Shown one piece after another: positions 5,669 through 8,165 of a DNA stretch of 8,165 nt (the first letter of the stretch is position 1; each line of letters opens with the position of its first letter). Source of the stretch: Burkholderiaceae bacterium (GTDB lineage Bacteria > Pseudomonadota > Gammaproteobacteria > Burkholderiales > Burkholderiaceae); assembly GCA_022701845.1 (NCBI GenBank), contig JAKONS010000258.1:1-8165 (forward strand), written 5' to 3'. Under the pieces are notes generated by a model. The model worked only from the letters and a program-made list of their open reading frames with translations. It was not told where the DNA came from and did not search any database. The position numbers and the translations under genes are program-made.

Positions 5669-5719
5669 CGGCGCCCTCTGGTCGCCGCCCCGGCCGATCC
5701 GCTGCCTCGGGCCCTGGCC

Positions 5720-6712
5720 ATGTCTTCTTCCGCTCCCCCCTCCGATCTCCCTCCGACCATCGACCCGCCGGCCGCCGGACGCTGGCTGCGTTTGTCCCCC
5801 GGCAAGCCGCCGCCGGCGGCGCCGGCCACCGCACCGGCGCCGGCGGTGGCGCAGGGCTCGCCCTGGCTGCACGAGGAAGTGGCGCGGCGGATGGAGCAGC
5901 GGCTGCAGTGGATCGTCGCCAAGCCGAAGCGCTGGGCGCACTGGTTCCCGCTGCGCGGCGGGCTGCAGACCCATGCCACGGTGCAGCAGCGCTATCCGGA
6001 TGCCGGCGTCGACCTGGTCGAGGCGACGCCCGCGCGGGCCGCCGCCGCCCGCGCCGCGCTCGAGGCGCCCTGGTGGAGCCCGCGCCGCTGGGGCGTCGGT
6101 GCCGCGGCGCCGCGGTTTCTGGCCGCGCCCGAGCAGCTGCCGGCGCCGCGCAGCGTCGACATGCTGTGGGCCAACATGGCGCTGCACACCGCGGCCGACC
6201 CGCAGGCGCTGATCGCCCAGTGGCACCAGGCGCTGGCGGTCGACGGCTACCTGATGTTCTCCTGCCTCGGCCCCGACACCCTGCGCGAGCTGCACCGCAT
6301 CTATGCGGCGCTGGGCTGGCCGGCGGCCGGCCACGCCTTCACCGACATGCACGACTGGGGCGACATGCTGGTGCATGCCGGTTTCGCCGAGCCGGTGATG
6401 GACATGGAGCGCATCGTGCTCACCTACGAAAGCCCGGAGCGGCTGCTGGCCGATCTGCGCGAGATCGGCCGCAACCTGCATCCGCAGCGCTTTCCGGCGC
6501 TGCGCGGACGGCTCTGGCGCGAGCACCTGCTGCGCGCCCTGGCCGAGGGGCTGGCCCGGCCGGACGAGGACGGCCGGCTGGTGGTCACCTTCGAGATCGT
6601 CTACGGCCACGCCTTCAAGCCGGTGCCGCGTGCCCGGCTGGCGCCGGAGAGCGCGGTGGGCCTGGAAGACATGCGCCGCATGCTGCGCCAGCCGCCCCGT
6701 CCGGCGCGCTGA
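5720..6712 (+). CDS. BioC-like SAM-dependent methyltransferase family protein, atypical motif I
   Basis: A 330-residue protein with a Pro/Ala-rich N-terminal segment (1-47), then a class I methyltransferase-like domain that resembles BioC (malonyl-ACP O-methyltransferase). The matching parts are WLHEEVARRMEQRLQWIV (49-66), an acidic strand end VDLVEA (97-102), and DMLWANMALHTAADPQALIA near 147-166 with GYLMFSCLGPDTLRELHRIY (176-195). Further matches are the DMHDWGDMLVHAGF region (209-222), LREIGRNLHPQRF (246-258) and the C-terminal FEIVYGHAFKPVPR (291-304). The glycine-rich SAM motif I (usually DLGCGTG) is not recognisable: its place is taken by AHWFPLRGGLQTH (73-85). Activity as a methyltransferase is therefore uncertain, and a biotin-pathway role is unproven since no bio gene is nearby. 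ATG 5720 has no clear Shine-Dalgarno sequence. It is divergent from comF and upstream of the DUF2244-coxB pair. Confidence 0.82.
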   Translation: MSSSAPPSDLPPTIDPPAAGRWLRLSPGKPPPAAPATAPAPAVAQGSPWLHEEVARRMEQRLQWIVAKPKRWAHWFPLRGGLQTHATVQQRYPDAGVDLVEATPARAAAARAALEAPWWSPRRWGVGAAAPRFLAAPEQLPAPRSVDMLWANMALHTAADPQALIAQWHQALAVDGYLMFSCLGPDTLRELHRIYAALGWPAAGHAFTDMHDWGDMLVHAGFAEPVMDMERIVLTYESPERLLADLREIGRNLHPQRFPALRGRLWREHLLRALAEGLARPDEDGRLVVTFEIVYGHAFKPVPRARLAPESAVGLEDMRRMLRQPPRPAR

Positions 6713-6735
6713 AAGCCACGTCCGCACACGCTTTT

Positions 6736-6752
6736 CCGGTGCGCGACACCGG
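6736..6752 (+). other. Hairpin after the methyltransferase gene
   Basis: CCGGTG (6736-6741) and CACCGG (6747-6752) form a perfect 6-bp stem with a 5-base loop, 23 bases after the methyltransferase stop. It is not followed by a T run (GGTTG follows), so it is not a canonical intrinsic terminator. It lies in the 150-base gap 6713-6862, ahead of the candidate promoter for the DUF2244 gene, and so may mark a transcript boundary. Confidence 0.35.
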
Positions 6753-6786
6753 GGTTGCACGGGGTATGCGAACACATGCACCGCGA

Positions 6787-6792
6787 TAGAAT
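6787..6792 (+). promoter_or_regulatory. Candidate -10 box upstream of the DUF2244-coxB genes
   Basis: TAGAAT at 6787-6792, within CGATAGAATCG, matches five of six bases of the -10 consensus. No good -35 sequence lies 16-18 bases upstream; the TTGCAC at 6755-6760 is 26 bases away, too far. Transcription would begin near 6799, about 64 bases before the GTG proposed as the DUF2244 start, and this argues against the longer upstream starts of that reading frame. Confidence 0.45.
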
Positions 6793-6862
6793 CGTTGGGT
6801 TACAAGGCTTCGGGAATCCTCCCAGCGCTTCGGTTTTCACGAGCCGTCCCACTCTTTCCTCC

Positions 6863-7339
6863 GTGTCGAACCTCGTTCTTCGCTTCGCTACCGTCTCGGG
6901 CCAGGGCCTGCACTGGTTGCTCAAGCGCAACTGCTCGGTCACGCCGGTGCAGCTGGGTTGGGTGTATGCATCGCTGTGCCTGGTGTCGGCCGCCATCGCC
7001 GGCGCGTTCTGGGCCATGGGCGCGCGGCTGGTGATGCCCTTCGCCGGCATCGAGCTGGCCGCCATCGGCGCCGCCTTCATCGCCTACGCCCGCCACGCCA
7101 CCGACGGCGAGCGCATCTCGCTCACCGATGCCCGGCTGGTGGTCGAGCGCGAAACCGGCGGCCGGCTGGAGCGCCAGGAATTCAGACGCGAATGGGTACG
7201 GGTCGAGCCCGCGGTCGGCGATCGCTCGCTGATCCGGGTGTCGGCGCAAGGGAGGTCGGTCGACGTGGGGCGCTTCGTGCGGCCCGAACTGCGGCCGGCG
7301 CTGGCCACCGAGATCCGCAAGGCCCTGCGGGCTGCCTGA
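6863..7339 (+). CDS. DUF2244 domain-containing membrane protein
   Basis: A 158-residue inner-membrane protein of unknown function, matching the usual DUF2244 length. The family-like portion runs from WLLKRNCSVTPVQLGWVYAS (18-37) through two predicted transmembrane helices at about 31-52 and 56-76. It continues with YARHATDGERISL (75-87), RLVVERETGGRLERQEF (91-107), WVRVEP (111-116) and VGRFVRPELRPALATEIRKAL (135-155). The frame stays open upstream to a TTG at 6755 and an ATG at 6776. I prefer GTG 6863 because the candidate -10 box lies at 6787-6792 and similarity begins only just after it, but there is no good Shine-Dalgarno sequence, so the start is uncertain. It sits 80 bases before coxB. 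From memory, DUF2244 genes commonly sit next to cytochrome oxidase subunit II in this order, suggesting, without proof, a link to oxidase assembly. Confidence 0.85.
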   Translation: MSNLVLRFATVSGQGLHWLLKRNCSVTPVQLGWVYASLCLVSAAIAGAFWAMGARLVMPFAGIELAAIGAAFIAYARHATDGERISLTDARLVVERETGGRLERQEFRREWVRVEPAVGDRSLIRVSAQGRSVDVGRFVRPELRPALATEIRKALRAA

Positions 7340-7359
7340 GGCGGTCCGCCGCGACCGCC
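7340..7359 (+). other. Hairpin directly after the DUF2244 stop codon
   Basis: GGCGGTC (7340-7346) pairs perfectly with GACCGCC (7353-7359) across a 6-base loop, beginning at the first base after the stop codon. A pyrimidine-rich stretch without a T run follows, so it is not a standard intrinsic terminator. It could be a transcript-processing or stability element between the DUF2244 gene and coxB, or chance pairing. Confidence 0.4.
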
Positions 7360-7363
7360 CGGC

Positions 7364-7387
7364 CTGCCTGTCCGTCTGCCTGTCTGC
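7364..7387 (+). repeat. Two-copy 12-base tandem repeat before coxB
   Basis: CTGCCTGTCCGT (7364-7375) is followed directly by CTGCCTGTCTGC (7376-7387), matching at 10 of 12 positions. It lies in the 80-base gap between the DUF2244 gene and coxB and is rich in C and T on the + strand. No function is apparent. C-rich, G-poor RNA of this kind can favour Rho loading, but that is only a possibility. Confidence 0.5.
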
Positions 7388-7419
7388 GACCCGGTGCCCG
7401 GAAGTTTGGTTTTAAAAAA

Positions 7420-8165
7420 ATGACACGAATGAAGACGATGAAGCGCATGACCGAGAAGCTCCAGAAGCTGGCCAGGGCCCTGCCCCTGGTGGCCGGCGGC
7501 GTCGCCACCGCGGCCCATGCGGTGGGCGACCTGCCCGGCGGGCCCTCGGTGCGGCAGCTCAACCTTCCGGTCGGCGTCACCAAGATCTCCGAAGACCAGC
7601 ATCTGCTGCACTCCGGCATGCTGATCACCTGCACCGTGATCTTCGTGGCGGTGTTCGCGGTGATGTTCTATTCCATCTGGAAGCACCGCAAGTCCAAGGG
7701 CTACAAGGCGGCCAACTTCCACGAGTCGGTGGCCGTCGAGATCGCCTGGACCATCGTGCCCTTCGTGATCGTGATCGTGATGGCGCTCACCGCCACCAAG
7801 ACCCTGGTCGCGCAGAAGGACACCACCAACGCCGACCTCACCATCAAGGCCACCGGCTACCAGTGGAAGTGGGGCTACGACTACCTCAACGGCGAGGGCT
7901 CCGGCCTGGCCTTCATCTCGACCCTGCTGCCGGCGCACCGCGAGATGTCCAACAGCGGCGCCAAGGGCACCATTCCCGACAACTACCTGCTCGAGGTCGA
8001 CAACCCGCTGGTGGTGCCGGTCGACAAGAAGATCCGCATCATCACCACCGCCAACGACGTGATCCACGCCTTCGCGGTGCCGCAGTTCGGCATCAAGCAG
8101 GACGCGATCCCCGGCTTCGTGCGCGACACCTGGTTCCGCGCCGAGAAGATCGGCGACTACTACGG
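7420..8165 (+). CDS. coxB: Cytochrome c oxidase subunit II, 5' part (partial at window end)
   Basis: The first 248 residues of the copper-A subunit of an aa3-type cytochrome c oxidase, which passes electrons from cytochrome c to subunit I at the outer face of the inner membrane. A signal peptide ends around residue 34 (TAAHA, then VGDLPGGPSV). Helix one is about 67-86 and helix two about 106-127, preceded by FHESVAVEIAWTIVP, a family hallmark. The periplasmic cupredoxin domain shows YQWKWGYDY (147-155), the aromatic entry point for electrons, and DVIHAFAVPQFGIKQDAIPG (213-232), where His216 is the first copper-A ligand. The cysteine-bearing copper-A loop lies beyond the window. Four in-frame ATGs (7420, 7429, 7438, 7447) precede the signal peptide core, and none has an ideal ribosome site, so the exact start is open. 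The remaining oxidase genes should follow to the right. Confidence 0.96.
   Translation, partial: MTRMKTMKRMTEKLQKLARALPLVAGGVATAAHAVGDLPGGPSVRQLNLPVGVTKISEDQHLLHSGMLITCTVIFVAVFAVMFYSIWKHRKSKGYKAANFHESVAVEIAWTIVPFVIVIVMALTATKTLVAQKDTTNADLTIKATGYQWKWGYDYLNGEGSGLAFISTLLPAHREMSNSGAKGTIPDNYLLEVDNPLVVPVDKKIRIITTANDVIHAFAVPQFGIKQDAIPGFVRDTWFRAEKIGDYY

Noticed and set aside
3420..5834. An 804-codon open frame on the - strand running under the LysR, trmL and comF genes
   Set aside because: It overlaps three well-supported genes in other frames, is dominated by Arg/Ala/Gly/Pro, and shows no domain. Long antisense frames are expected at this GC content.
4859..6781. A 640-codon version of the comF frame extending back under the methyltransferase gene
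   Set aside because: The upstream 377 residues are antisense to a solid gene and low in complexity. ComF similarity starts near residue 40 of the shorter form, and ATG 5650 gives a near-normal ComF length.
6755..6792. TTGCAC and TAGAAT as a complete -35/-10 promoter
   Set aside because: The spacer would be 26 bases, well outside the 16-18 range, so only the -10-like box is kept.
7084..8067. A 327-codon - strand frame opposite the DUF2244 and coxB genes
   Set aside because: It is a shadow of two recognisable + strand genes and is full of His/Gly/Asp repeats typical of antisense GC-rich frames.
1..8165. CRISPR arrays, tRNA or rRNA genes, insertion sequences, toxin-antitoxin or phage-defence genes
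   Set aside because: I looked for them and saw no repeat-spacer pattern, tRNA-like fold, transposase motif or defence-domain gene. The window appears to be ordinary chromosomal metabolism, regulation and respiration genes.

Overview
This window reads as chromosomal DNA from a high-GC betaproteobacterium, most likely Burkholderiales and probably Comamonadaceae. GC content looks close to 70% by eye. The taxon call rests on four things: Bug-type (TctC family) solute receptors without adjacent membrane subunits, a small secreted DUF4148-like protein, a DUF2244 gene directly upstream of coxB, and protein-level similarity remembered from that family. It is inference, not a database result. All genes appear intact apart from the two cut by the window edges. 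I see no tRNA, rRNA, CRISPR array, insertion sequence or prophage gene.

Left part (1-2804), all on the + strand: the tail of one Bug receptor, an SDR oxidoreductase, a complete second Bug receptor with a signal peptide, and a RutE-like nitroreductase. A terminator-like hairpin with a T6 tract sits between the SDR and the second Bug gene, so this may be two transcription units. The block ends in a very strong symmetric terminator (2762-2804) that also serves the convergent gene beyond it. The set resembles a small uptake/catabolism island for an organic acid, but the substrate cannot be read from the sequence.

Middle part (2805-5650): a small secreted DUF4148-like protein on the - strand is divergent from a LysR-type regulator on the + strand. 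Their 239-base intergenic region carries a candidate promoter with an interrupted palindrome around its -35 box. The LysR gene runs tail-to-tail into trmL, and the two stop codons share one CTAG. Upstream of trmL on the - strand lies comF, in an apparent comF-trmL operon.

Right part (5720-8165), + strand: a BioC-like methyltransferase divergent from comF, a two-helix DUF2244 membrane protein, and the 5' two thirds or so of coxB (cytochrome c oxidase subunit II). coxB runs off the window before most of its copper-A site. This begins a respiratory aa3-type oxidase locus.

No undescribed multi-gene system is evident. The items most worth a second look are the SDR with His in place of the catalytic Asn, the methyltransferase lacking a recognisable SAM glycine motif, and the regulatory structures between genes.
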